Shown here piece by piece: positions 22,916 through 31,358 of a stretch of DNA of 31,358 nt. The notes under the pieces were generated by a model, which made no database searches, was not told the DNA's origin, and saw nothing but the letters and a program-made list of their open reading frames with translations. The position numbers and the translations under genes are program-made. Numbering within the stretch: position 1 is the first letter of the stretch; each line of letters opens with the position of its first letter. Origin of the DNA: Lentisphaerota bacterium (lineage in GTDB: Bacteria > Verrucomicrobiota > Lentisphaeria > Oligosphaerales > Oligosphaeraceae); the NCBI GenBank assembly GCA_012800565.1, contig JAAZIZ010000015.1, positions 1 through 31,358 on the forward strand, in the 5' to 3' direction.

Positions 22916-24310
22916 TCAGTCCAGGATAACCTGGTCTTTATATTGAGGAATTTCGACATCCCAGTTTTTCTCGGCTCGCAGCACCTCGGCGAAAGTTTTT
23001 GCGGCATCGGGTTCGCCATGCGTCACAAAGACTTTCCGGGGTGTATTGCTGATGCTGGACAGCCAGCGCAACAGTTCGGCCTGGTCGGCATGCGCGGAGA
23101 AACCGAAGATGCGCTCAATCCTGGCCTGAACATCGTACATCTCGCCCAGAATCCGGACCCTCTTTTCGCCATCAAGGATAATCCGCCCCAAGGTGCCGTT
23201 GGCCTGATAGCCGACAAACAGCACAGTGGACTCGGGACGTTCAATATTGTGGGTCAGGTGGTGCTTGATACGACCGCCTGTACACATTCCGGAGCCGGCA
23301 ATCACAATCACCGAGCCGCGGATGTGATTGATGCTTTTCGAATCCGCAACGCTGTGTACCAGAGAAATGTTAGAAGCCCGGAAGGTGTGCTGCAGCTTGG
23401 TGGTCTCCTGGTCGAAAAACTGGGGAAAACGTTTGAAGACCATGCTGACTTTCACTGCCATCGGGCTGTCCAGGAAAATGCGCAAATGCGGAATCTTGTC
23501 TTCTTTCAGCAGCACTGACAGGAAATACAGCAACTCCTGCGCACGCTCAATAGCAAAGCTGGGGATGATGATATTCCCGCCTGCAGCGCGGGTCTCGTTG
23601 ATGATGTTGGCCAACTGAGAAGGGATATCTTCCTGGGAACCGTGGATACGGTTGCCGTAAGTCGATTCAACGATGACATAATCGGCCTCGCCGATGGGTG
23701 ACGGATCGCGCAAAATCGGCATATCCCAGCGTCCGACGTCACCGGAAAACAGCAGTCGCCGCTGTTCCCCGTCCTGGGTAATGGTGAAACGCACGCTGGC
23801 TGCCCCCAGAATATGCGCGACCTCAATGAACTCCACGCTCAATCCCTCTCCCAATTCCAAAGGGGTGGCGAATTTCCAGGTCTTGAACAGCGGCAGGGTC
23901 TCTTTTGCATCCTCTTCGGTATACAGCGGTACGACCGGAAAACGGCTCTTACGCTTTTCACGCGCATGCCGCCGACGTTTGAATTCAGCATCTTCTTCGT
24001 TGATGCGAGCAGAATCCAGGAGCACGATTTTGGCGATTTCAGCAGTGGGGGCGGTGCAGTAGATGGGGCCGCGGAATCCTTCCCGGACCAGTTTCGGCAG
24101 CAGCCCGCAGTGATCGAGATGGGCGTGGGTCAGCACCACGGCATCAATTTTTTTGGGAGGAATCGGGAACTTGGCCCAGTTCCGGTCTTTCAGATTACGT
24201 TCCTGATACAGTCCGCAGTCAATCAGGATATTTTTCTGGTTAGCGCACAGGCAATAGCATGAACCGGTGACGTTTCCCGTGGCGCCGTAGAAGCCAACCG
24301 TAAATTTCAT
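22916..24310 (-). CDS. MBL-fold beta-CASP RNA nuclease
   Basis: 464 aa, the usual size of the bacterial CPSF73-like metallo-beta-lactamase/beta-CASP group, zinc-dependent endo/exoribonucleases acting in RNA processing. The metal site is THAHLDHCG (His62, His64, Asp66, His67), with His166 (EVAHILGAAS) and Asp191 (LFSGDVGR). beta-CASP features follow: VESTYGNR (214-221, motif A acid Glu215), PSFAIERAQELL, GSGMCTGGRIKHHL, GFSAHADQAELL (motif B His) and VTHGE (motif C His). All catalytic residues are intact. AAGGAG lies 5 nt before the ATG at 24310. The 44-nt gap to the EF-hand gene suggests possible cotranscription; no functional link is evident. Confidence 0.95.
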   Translation of the reverse strand: MKFTVGFYGATGNVTGSCYCLCANQKNILIDCGLYQERNLKDRNWAKFPIPPKKIDAVVLTHAHLDHCGLLPKLVREGFRGPIYCTAPTAEIAKIVLLDSARINEEDAEFKRRRHAREKRKSRFPVVPLYTEEDAKETLPLFKTWKFATPLELGEGLSVEFIEVAHILGAASVRFTITQDGEQRRLLFSGDVGRWDMPILRDPSPIGEADYVIVESTYGNRIHGSQEDIPSQLANIINETRAAGGNIIIPSFAIERAQELLYFLSVLLKEDKIPHLRIFLDSPMAVKVSMVFKRFPQFFDQETTKLQHTFRASNISLVHSVADSKSINHIRGSVIVIAGSGMCTGGRIKHHLTHNIERPESTVLFVGYQANGTLGRIILDGEKRVRILGEMYDVQARIERIFGFSAHADQAELLRWLSSISNTPRKVFVTHGEPDAAKTFAEVLRAEKNWDVEIPQYKDQVILD

Positions 24311-24361
24311 TATGACTCCTTTTCCGAAGATGCGTTGGATGGGAATTAAGTATCCGGCAGT

Positions 24362-25903
24362 TTACTGCGGCGTTCCCTTCCGTCCGGACAGGTATTTGAG
24401 GATATGCTCTGCCACGAATGCATGGCCGGCTTCAGAGAGATGGACTCCATCGGCGGGTGAGAACAGCGAGCCCTTGTCCGGATGCTTCTGCATCGGGGTA
24501 TAGATATCGATGTAGTCCAGGTCCAGTTCTTGGGCGAGCTTCTGCAGTATGGCATTATAGGCCTCAATATGCTGCGGTATTCCGAACATATTGGCGACCT
24601 TCCCGGAAGCGACTCGCTTCTCGGTGTTCTGGCGGCATAAATCGGCCATGGTTGAGGCAGCAGAAATCAGAACCAGGCGGGCCGGACTCTTTTCGCGCAG
24701 TATGGCAATGGTGTTGCGGTACAGTTGCTCCTGGGTTTCGGGAGTCACGAGCGGAATGGTGAAATTGCGGGCGCTGCTGGCCTTGGTGTCATTCTGGCCC
24801 AGAAAAATGAAGATATAATCTGCGGCAGCAGCGAAGATTTCCGCATACATCTCCGGCCGGTGCGTCTTGCCGCCTGTCAGCCGGGCATACACCCGGGTGA
24901 TGTAATCCCCGCCCACGCCGGCATTATGGAAGCTGGCTTTGCCGGGATTGCTGTTATTGAGCCAGAAATTAACTTTGTCGGGGTAATTGAAACCGCGATC
25001 GTAATCACTCAGGCTGTCACCCAGATACAGGATGTGCGTGGCTTTGGGCAGGACTACTTGCCGGGACAAGGCCGCCGAGGCAGAAAATTCCTGCGTTGGC
25101 ACGAATTGCAGGAATAGCTTGCTGGACAAACCGCCGGCACTGGCGGTCAATTCCAGGCGGCCGGCGGCTGGCGGCTGGCAGATTTCGGCAGGAATCATCG
25201 CTGTGCCATCGGCAGAGACCGGCAATTCCAGCTGTTTAACCAGCTCCTGATTGAAGCGTGCCTCAAGGAACAGCACCGTATTCCCCTGCGAATAGCGGCA
25301 GTACAGTTCCGGGACATTGCTGCCAAGGGGCAGGATTTGATGCGGGTGGGAAAAACTCAGCGTTGCGCCCGGGTCCACCACCGGCTCCAGAACAGCGTCA
25401 TCCAGCAGTGCCAGGGCAGACTCTCCCCGCAGTTCGATTATCGGAGCGATTTTATTGATTCTCTCCCGGGAAAAATCAAGCAAGTAGGAAAACTGCTGCC
25501 ATTCTTCGCTCAGGTCAGCAGGATTTTCCTGCAGATCATAGGCATAATGCGGTTTTCCTTCGACTGCGGGGATATATTTGATGGCGCCCAGATGCAGTTT
25601 CCCCTGCCCCTTGCCCCAGACTGAAAAACGGAATTTGCGGAAAGATACTGCCGGTATGGACACCTGAACCATAATCCGGCCGAAATGGTCTTTGCCTTTC
25701 TTAGTCGTGCGCAGCTGCAAAGCACCGCTGCTGGACCGCCCCAAGCCAGGGCCGGTGAGATGCTCCACCTCGCCAGCCCAGTACTTCTGGGTTACAAAAC
25801 CAGCCGCAGAATGTTCAAAATCAGCATTTTTAAGCAGGTTTACATCAGCCGCAAAGACAATACTCACTGACAGTGCCAGAAAAGCCAAGCTTAATCGTGT
25901 CAT
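24362..25903 (-). CDS. Secreted SGNH/GDSL hydrolase with N-terminal carbohydrate-binding-like domain
   Basis: 513 aa from the ATG at 25903, where a signal peptide begins (MTRLSLAFLALSVSIVFA). About 20-170 has the beta-sandwich pattern of CBM4/9-type modules (NLLKNADFEHS..., RFSVWGKGQGKL). About 285 to the end is an SGNH esterase: block I GDSLSDYD (Ser297), block II GVGGDY, block III GQND (Asn371) and block V DGVHLSEAGH (Asp485, His488). The full catalytic set is present, so esterase or deacetylase activity on a glycan is likely. The exact substrate (acetylated polysaccharide or similar) is unknown. It lies 161 nt downstream of the nnrD/nnrE gene, so it probably has its own promoter. Confidence 0.9.
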   Translation of the reverse strand: MTRLSLAFLALSVSIVFAADVNLLKNADFEHSAAGFVTQKYWAGEVEHLTGPGLGRSSSGALQLRTTKKGKDHFGRIMVQVSIPAVSFRKFRFSVWGKGQGKLHLGAIKYIPAVEGKPHYAYDLQENPADLSEEWQQFSYLLDFSRERINKIAPIIELRGESALALLDDAVLEPVVDPGATLSFSHPHQILPLGSNVPELYCRYSQGNTVLFLEARFNQELVKQLELPVSADGTAMIPAEICQPPAAGRLELTASAGGLSSKLFLQFVPTQEFSASAALSRQVVLPKATHILYLGDSLSDYDRGFNYPDKVNFWLNNSNPGKASFHNAGVGGDYITRVYARLTGGKTHRPEMYAEIFAAAADYIFIFLGQNDTKASSARNFTIPLVTPETQEQLYRNTIAILREKSPARLVLISAASTMADLCRQNTEKRVASGKVANMFGIPQHIEAYNAILQKLAQELDLDYIDIYTPMQKHPDKGSLFSPADGVHLSEAGHAFVAEHILKYLSGRKGTPQ

Positions 25904-26064
25904 AATTGTTTCCAGTAGTGTTTTAAGCAAAAATGTGGTACAGGCAAGGAATAACTCCTAAATATAACCCTGGTTGCAGTATTTCAAAATCTTTATTCGC
26001 CATTTACGCTCAGGTGCTGTTTTTTCGGCTCAAATCGTCTGCTTTCCAGTGACCATGACAAGGG

Positions 26065-27594
26065 TCAGAGATTGGCTCCCAATGCGGACCAGGCTTTAGG
26101 CAGAGCGTCCGGCAGATCATCGGCGATAATTCCCCGGGAGCCGGTGGGTCGGAGGATTTCTCCCGTCAGTCCATGCAGGAATACTGCCAGAGCAGCCGAC
26201 TGATAGGCATCCCGTCCTTGAGCCACGAAAGCTCCGCAGATACCGGCCAGCACATCGCCGCTGCCGGCTGTCGCCAAGGCCGGGCAACCGCTGAGATTGA
26301 GGTGAGCCTGTCCGTCCGGCGCCGCAACCACGCTGCGGCAGCCTTTCAGAACCACCACACAGCCAGTGCGGCGAGCCAGAGCCAGAGCCTGTTCCAGGCG
26401 GTTGCCCGTCGCTTCCAAACCAAAGCCATTCTGCAGCCGTGCCATCTCGCCCGGATGCGGGGTAAGGATCAGCGCAGCTGGCTGGGCTGGCAGGCATTCC
26501 GGGTGTGAGGCCAGCAGATTCAATCCATCCGCATCCAGTACCAGGGGCAAACCGGTAGCCAGCAGGGCCTGCAAGACCACTAGGGATTCCTCTGCTTGCC
26601 CCAAACCGGGGCCACAGACCAGGGCCTGAAAATTTCTGCACATTTCGGTCAGCTGGGGCAAAGCAAAAGCATTGCAGCAGCCGCTGCCGCCATCGGCCAG
26701 GCGTCGCACGATCAGAGCCTTGGGCAAGGTACAGAACATTTCACAGCTCTGTGGCAGTGCCAGGGTTACCAGCCCTGCCCCCGTACGCAGAGCCGCCTCG
26801 GCGCTCAGTGCAGGTGCATGAGGATAAGGCATTGATCCGCCGAACACTCCGACATGACCGCGGCGGTTCTTGTGGATCGTAAAATCCTCACGCTTGAGCA
26901 GGGCCAGTGCATCGGCAGCCGCGAAAGTCTGCAGGGCGTCATTGCTGTCCGGCAAGTATGCCGCAGGGATGCCGATATCAGCCACCAGCAGCCTGCCGCA
27001 GCAGCGTGGCCCCTCTCCCAGCAGCAGGCCGCGTTTTGGCACTGCGAAAGTCAGGGTGAGGTCCGCTTCCAGGCACAATCCGGTACTGCCGTCATCGGCA
27101 TTCAATCCTGACGGCACATCGATCGCCAGGACGATGCAGCCGCTGGCGCGGGCCTCGGTAATCCAGGCGCAATATGGCTGGCGCAGCGTTGGTCCAGTAA
27201 AGCCGGTTCCCAGCAGTCCGTCGATCAGGATGCAGTCCCGCTGCACCATTGTGCTCTTGAAATCGCGTTGACACTGGTTCTTCAGCGTCATTGGCAGTCT
27301 TTGCCAGGCTAAGCCGGCATCGCCCTGATACTTTTCCGGTTCAGCAGCCAGGAAAAGCTGCACTTCTGCCCCCTGTTCCAGCAGCAGCCGGGCCGCCACA
27401 CAGGCATCACCGCCGTTGTTGCCCTTCCCCGCCAGAACTGCAAATTTACGTGTTCCGGAATGTGCGGCCAGAGCAATGGCTTCTCTGGCCACCGCCTGCC
27501 CGGCATTTTCCATCAGTTGCATCGACGCAGTGCCGGTTTCCTGGCAGAAGCGTTGCTCCAGCTCGCGCATTTCCTGAACTGATACTGCTTTCAT
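26065..27594 (-). CDS. nnr: Bifunctional NAD(P)H-hydrate repair enzyme (epimerase + dehydratase)
   Basis: 509 aa, the standard fused form. The N-terminal YjeF-N domain (about 1-210) epimerises R/S-NAD(P)HX. It shows GKGNNGGD (56-63), DGLLGTGFTG (Asp125) and AIDVPSGLNAD (158-168). The C-terminal YjeF-C/ribokinase-like domain (about 225-500) is the ADP-dependent dehydratase, with VFGGS, LTPHPGEMARL and TAGSGDVLAGICGAF as ATP-binding and catalytic blocks. Together they rescue hydrated NAD(P)H. The start at 27594 lies 22 nt after the stop of the DUF4838-like gene; a TTG at 27627 overlapping that stop could add 11 residues but is less likely. A weak ribosome site suggests translation is helped by the upstream gene. 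Confidence 0.96.
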   Translation of the reverse strand: MKAVSVQEMRELEQRFCQETGTASMQLMENAGQAVAREAIALAAHSGTRKFAVLAGKGNNGGDACVAARLLLEQGAEVQLFLAAEPEKYQGDAGLAWQRLPMTLKNQCQRDFKSTMVQRDCILIDGLLGTGFTGPTLRQPYCAWITEARASGCIVLAIDVPSGLNADDGSTGLCLEADLTLTFAVPKRGLLLGEGPRCCGRLLVADIGIPAAYLPDSNDALQTFAAADALALLKREDFTIHKNRRGHVGVFGGSMPYPHAPALSAEAALRTGAGLVTLALPQSCEMFCTLPKALIVRRLADGGSGCCNAFALPQLTEMCRNFQALVCGPGLGQAEESLVVLQALLATGLPLVLDADGLNLLASHPECLPAQPAALILTPHPGEMARLQNGFGLEATGNRLEQALALARRTGCVVVLKGCRSVVAAPDGQAHLNLSGCPALATAGSGDVLAGICGAFVAQGRDAYQSAALAVFLHGLTGEILRPTGSRGIIADDLPDALPKAWSALGANL

Positions 27595-27616
27595 GGTATG
27601 GGGTGTATTACTCTGA

Positions 27617-30157
27617 TTATTGTGCAATGGTCAGAGTTCCGGGCAGGTCCCAGCGATGCCGCCAGTTGCGTTGCTGGATATTGTAATTCCAGATGCCCTC
27701 AAAATTCTCTTCCGGGAAACTCCGGGAATAGGTGGCATTGAAAATCCATTTTTGTCCCGGCTTCGGGCTGTCTGAGAAATGTTCGAACGGGATATGCATA
27801 ATTGCCAGCACCCCCGGCTCGGTTTCCTGAATTGTGACGTTGGCAGGCTTCTGGCCCTTCATTTCCCGCGGCCGATAGACACTGCCTTGGCCGTTGTTAT
27901 CACGGTCAGTCAGAGCCAGCTGGCTGTGTGAAACTCCCGAGGGTTTCAGCCGGGCTGAGTACCAGTAGAGCGGACTGCCGGTATCCGATTGCCCCAACTG
28001 GACTATGATGGTCTCCTTGTCGCCGCCGAACTGCCGCGGCCCGGGAATGGTGAAAATAACTTGGAATTCATTTTCGGCCAGGCGGCATTTTACCGTGACC
28101 CCACTGGCATTAAGTAGTTTATCATTACTGCGGCAATTTATGGGCAGCAGATATTCGCCTTCTGCACGGGTATCCATATCCCTCCCGGCGAGCAGCATCT
28201 GCTTATCCTGCCACCATTGCGCATCCCAGCTCAAGGGACCGAACAAAAGTGCACTCAAGGTGCCATTCTGATACATATCCGACACCAATGAATTCCCGAA
28301 AATCGCGCGGCCATGCAGCGGCGCGAAACGCGTTCCATCGCGAGTAGTTTTCTGGGAAGCAATGAATTGATTGCGTGCGAGCACGGCTGCAATCAAGTCC
28401 CGGTTGGCTTCCGGTGATAAAGTCCGGCGCAATTCATTGCAGGCCTGCACAGCCTTTGCTGTCAGGCAGAGATAATCGAATTCCAGGCGGGCGAAGTCAA
28501 GCAGCTTCTGGCACAATTCCAGTTCCGGAGCAGTCTGTTCGGCAGCGCGCAAATAGCCTTCCAGTTCAGCCAGAACTTGCGGCGGGTAGCGCAGAGCCAG
28601 GAGGCGATAATTTGCAGGCGAGGCTGGTGCTTCGCCATCAAGCAGGGCCGGATCATCCCAGTTCTTGGGTTCACCGGGAATGGTCAGGGCTATGCGTGAA
28701 TCGAGCAGGCGGTAGAATTTTTCCATTTCCGGCGCGGCCTCCCGGAAAGCATGCTGGCAGTAGTGGGTCAGCAGCTTTTCCACTGATTGTTCCGGGTTCT
28801 GCAGCAGCTTGGCCCAAATATAATAAGTCGCGCCTTCCAGACCGAATAATTCTCCAAAACCGCAGCGGTATATCCCCTTGATATTGTGCTTGAGGAAATT
28901 CCGAGCCTGAGTCCGGCATTTTTCCCAGGTGAAATGCGGGGTCATGCCTTCACGCTGATAACCGCCCCAGTTGTAAATATAAGTCACAAAACCGTCGCGA
29001 ACAGCGAATTTCTGCCACAGTGGCTGCAGATTTTCCCGGTACGGGGCCAGTTCGATGGTGACATTTTCAGGAAATGAGGTAAAAGTCCGGGGCGGCTGGA
29101 GGGTGGGCCCATAAGACAGGATACAGACTCGCTTGCCAGGGCGATCCTGGAGCAGGCGCTGAGCCATTTCGCGGTGCATGATCCAGAGTTTCTCACCCCA
29201 GGCGGGATCATTCCGGAATCCATCTTCGCCCGGTTTGGCTACCGGAATTTGCCCGTAGAGCTCCCGGCACGGTTCGCATTCGCAGGGAATGAATCCGTCA
29301 CTGGCTCCCAGTTGTACCATCTCATAACCGGCATCCAGATGCTGCAGGAGTTCCTGATAAATCAGCTCCCGCACCGCCGGATTGGATAAGCAGTACTGCG
29401 GCCGGGTGGGATGACTGACCCGCTTGCCCTTAAACAGCTGGAAATATTCCGGATGGGAATCGAAATATTTTTTGGGCGGGATGGCGACATTATGCGAATG
29501 TCCGCCATAGCAGCCGTACCATGGCGCAGGCAGAAGCCCGTTGCCCAAATCATAAAACATTGAGGTCACCCGGCCGTTGGAGTACTGCAGACGCGGGACT
29601 GCACGGAAAGTAAAGCCTTCGGGAACAGAAATACAGTCCTGAGGCAGAATTGAAATCCACTCCGCGTCCCCGGCAATAAAAGCCGTTTGGGCAAATTTTT
29701 CCAGGAATACAGTGAGGGCTTTCACCGAGCCCAAATGGACACTGGTATAATGCACCCGGCCGCTGCCGGCAGTCAGAGGCGGACGGTCATCGCCGAACAA
29801 AAACAACTCACCCGAGCGGCAGAGAACCTGGTGTTCCCAGAGAGAAAATTTTTCCGGCAGCAGTCCCAGTTCCCGGGCCCTGGCGGTCTGCCCGAGATAG
29901 ATTCCCGGGCGTTGCGGGTCACGCTGGTCTTCAGTTACCACCGGCAACAGTACTCCGGTGCCGCGTTGCAGCAGCGTAGAGCACTGCTCGGCTGCCTGCT
30001 GCAGCAACGGCTGGAGGCGGCCGCCGGATTCTGCGGCCGGGATCACAATCTGGTAGTTCGAGGTTCCGCCACTGATAATAAAACAGGGCGGTGCTGCCCT
30101 GAAACTGCTGCAACCTGCCAAAAGCATCAGCCCTAAACTCAGAACTGCAATACGCAT
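27617..30157 (-). CDS. DUF4838-like secreted lipoprotein, probable glycan hydrolase
   Basis: 846 aa. The N-terminus (VLSLGLMLLAGCSS) has a lipobox with the acylated Cys16, so it is an outer- or inner-membrane lipoprotein. The first ~200 residues resemble the beta-rich glycosidase-associated N-domain (alpha-glucuronidase/hexosaminidase-N type). From about 215 the DUF4838 core is recognised by HPEYFQLFKGKRVSHPTRPQ, CLSNPAVRE, LGASDGFIPCECEPCR (the CECxxC pattern typical of this family) and MAQRLLQDRPGKRVCILSYG. A beta-rich C-terminal region (about 660-846) may bind sugar. DUF4838 proteins occur in polysaccharide-use loci of PVC and Bacteroidota bacteria, with undefined substrate. It starts 61 nt after the SGNH gene and is followed closely by nnr, so one transcript is likely. 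Confidence 0.85.
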   Translation of the reverse strand: MRIAVLSLGLMLLAGCSSFRAAPPCFIISGGTSNYQIVIPAAESGGRLQPLLQQAAEQCSTLLQRGTGVLLPVVTEDQRDPQRPGIYLGQTARARELGLLPEKFSLWEHQVLCRSGELFLFGDDRPPLTAGSGRVHYTSVHLGSVKALTVFLEKFAQTAFIAGDAEWISILPQDCISVPEGFTFRAVPRLQYSNGRVTSMFYDLGNGLLPAPWYGCYGGHSHNVAIPPKKYFDSHPEYFQLFKGKRVSHPTRPQYCLSNPAVRELIYQELLQHLDAGYEMVQLGASDGFIPCECEPCRELYGQIPVAKPGEDGFRNDPAWGEKLWIMHREMAQRLLQDRPGKRVCILSYGPTLQPPRTFTSFPENVTIELAPYRENLQPLWQKFAVRDGFVTYIYNWGGYQREGMTPHFTWEKCRTQARNFLKHNIKGIYRCGFGELFGLEGATYYIWAKLLQNPEQSVEKLLTHYCQHAFREAAPEMEKFYRLLDSRIALTIPGEPKNWDDPALLDGEAPASPANYRLLALRYPPQVLAELEGYLRAAEQTAPELELCQKLLDFARLEFDYLCLTAKAVQACNELRRTLSPEANRDLIAAVLARNQFIASQKTTRDGTRFAPLHGRAIFGNSLVSDMYQNGTLSALLFGPLSWDAQWWQDKQMLLAGRDMDTRAEGEYLLPINCRSNDKLLNASGVTVKCRLAENEFQVIFTIPGPRQFGGDKETIIVQLGQSDTGSPLYWYSARLKPSGVSHSQLALTDRDNNGQGSVYRPREMKGQKPANVTIQETEPGVLAIMHIPFEHFSDSPKPGQKWIFNATYSRSFPEENFEGIWNYNIQQRNWRHRWDLPGTLTIAQ

Positions 30158-30218
30158 CGTTGCCCCCGTATGCTGGTTGATTCGCTAAAACCCAAATACT
30201 GCCTGATGGCAGCCTGGA

Positions 30219-31358
30219 TTATTCCGGCAAAACTGCCAAGTCATCGAAATAGATGTCGCCCCGGGCGGACGTGCTCAGCCAGAGCAATACCTTGGCGGAT
30301 TGCGCTGCGGCCGGGATTGTAATCTTCCCGGACGGTCTCAGCCAGGCGCTGGAATGGCCGACATTGCTGAAGCAGGCAAGCATCTCATAAGGGCCAGTGC
30401 CGTCTGCTGTGGCATAAGTGCAGACAAACACGCGGTAATTGCTGTTCTGGAGCAAATTCAGCACCTCTGCTTCCACCCGGTAGCGTTGTCCAGGCTGAAC
30501 CGGGAAAGCCGGCCCCCAGGCCCGGGAGTAATCCTTGGCACCCTCGGCCATGCTGAGCTTCACCACCGTCTTGCCGCTTTTGCATTCCTGGCTGCTGAAT
30601 TCGGCAGCATTGTTCAACGACCAGCCGGTGGTGTCTTCGAAATCCCAGCGCTGCGGCTGCCCTGGAGGCGGCGGTGCTGCAGCAGTGGTGGTTGCGGGGT
30701 CTGCCGGTTTGGGATCAGTAATACCTGCCTGAGCAATCAGGAAATCGGCCAGTTTATCGGCAATAAAGCGATGCCCGTCGCTGTTGGGATGAGCAGTATC
30801 GGCCATATATTCAAGATATTTTTCCTGTCCGAGTTCAGTCTTGATGATATGATTGACATCAAAACAGGGCAAAGAGCGTTCTTGTGCCAGTTCGCGCACC
30901 TCCTGTGCATAATCATCCTGCATAAACCAGCGGGCGCCGGTGCCGGGCCCTGTGGCAATCAGCAAAATGGCGCTCTGTCCCTGGGTCTGCCGGCTGAGAC
31001 GGTCGATATAATCCGACAAGGTGGCCTTGAACACCTGCCGCGGACAGCCGCCGGATTTGTCATTGTAGCCAATCCATACGGTCACCAGATCGGGCTGGGG
31101 CACACCGCTGAGATCGCGAGCTACCCAGGCCACGCAATCGTTGATGCCTGCGCCGCCCACTGCCCGGCTATGGCTGTAAATATCGTCATATTTCAGCCAG
31201 GCACGCAGTTTTTCGCCCAGGACTACGGCATAGCGCTGGGTTTCCTTATCGCTTAAGGAAGTGCCGGCGGTGATGGAGTCACCCTGGCATTGAATGACCA
31301 CTGGCTGGCGCGCTTTCAGCTTGGCCAGGAATTTGCTGAACGGCGCAGGTGCGGGTGC
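30219..31358 (-). CDS. SGNH hydrolase with C-terminal carbohydrate-binding-like module, 5' end beyond the window
   Basis: 380 codons are visible, open to the right edge, so the N-terminus (and any signal peptide) is missing. The first visible residues are an Ala/Pro linker followed by FSKFLAKLKARQPV. Block I follows as GDSITAGTS with the nucleophile Ser28 of the visible part. Then come VGGAGIND (block II), VWIGYNDKSGG (block III) and DTAHPNSDGHRFIAD (block V, Asp and His). A Thr/Ala/Pro linker leads to a C-terminal beta-sandwich (about 215-360: RWDFEDTTGWSLNN..., DIYFDDLAVLP) like CBM4/9-type modules. The domain order is the reverse of that in the SGNH hydrolase at 24362-25903. Probably a glycan esterase working with the DUF4838-like lipoprotein next to it. 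Confidence 0.88.
   Translation of the reverse strand, partial: APAPAPFSKFLAKLKARQPVVIQCQGDSITAGTSLSDKETQRYAVVLGEKLRAWLKYDDIYSHSRAVGGAGINDCVAWVARDLSGVPQPDLVTVWIGYNDKSGGCPRQVFKATLSDYIDRLSRQTQGQSAILLIATGPGTGARWFMQDDYAQEVRELAQERSLPCFDVNHIIKTELGQEKYLEYMADTAHPNSDGHRFIADKLADFLIAQAGITDPKPADPATTTAAAPPPPGQPQRWDFEDTTGWSLNNAAEFSSQECKSGKTVVKLSMAEGAKDYSRAWGPAFPVQPGQRYRVEAEVLNLLQNSNYRVFVCTYATADGTGPYEMLACFSNVGHSSAWLRPSGKITIPAAAQSAKVLLWLSTSARGDIYFDDLAVLPE

Overview
The window is about 31 kb of a moderately GC-rich bacterial chromosome. It holds 21 intact genes, one gene cut by each end of the window, and one gene remnant. The mix is ordinary housekeeping (mutM, GTP-type pckG, dapB, dimeric-type glyS, nnrD/nnrE fusion, cutC) interleaved with large secreted carbohydrate-active or glycan-binding proteins (DUF4838-like lipoprotein, CBM9-like/DUF4091-like protein, two SGNH hydrolases). 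That mix, with short palindromic repeats between genes, suggests the PVC group and most likely Lentisphaerota (Victivallales-like). This is inference from gene content; no rRNA or marker phylogeny is possible here.

Layout. 1-2794 (minus): a secreted TPR protein translationally coupled by ATGA to a secreted protein of unknown function. 2795-3210: repeat-bearing spacer. 3211-4948 (plus): mutM, a DUF3820 protein and a TM2-domain zinc-ribbon membrane protein. 5019-6905 (minus): pckG followed by two strong hairpins. 6906-7469: repeat-rich spacer ending at 7470-7682 in an in-frame C-terminal remnant of rfbA. 7751-9536 (plus): a polysaccharide-deacetylase-like protein and a D-2-hydroxyacid dehydrogenase. 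9581-13093 (minus): glyS, S41 processing protease and dapB in one tight operon. 13094-13986: an approximately 890-bp gene-free region with a 28-bp-period triple repeat and a 280-bp element bounded by perfect 14-bp inverted repeats. 13987-18872 (plus): large secreted CBM9-like/glycosidase-like protein, amidohydrolase and a second hydroxyacid dehydrogenase. 18897-31358 (minus): SGNH hydrolase (cut by the window end), DUF4838-like lipoprotein, NAD(P)HX repair enzyme, second SGNH hydrolase, MBL/beta-CASP nuclease, EF-hand membrane protein of unknown family, cutC and an AAC(3)-family acetyltransferase.

How it fits together. The plus-strand set 13987-18872 reads as a small catabolic unit: a secreted glycan-acting protein feeding a cytoplasmic amidohydrolase and a dehydrogenase for a 2-hydroxy or 2-keto acid. 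The minus-strand set 24362-31358 supplies further secreted glycan esterase/hydrolase functions. pckG supports gluconeogenesis. The most unusual items are the 280-bp inverted-repeat-bounded element, the EF-hand/three-helix membrane protein at 20586-22871, the decayed rfbA tail, and the deacetylase-like protein with altered catalytic motifs.
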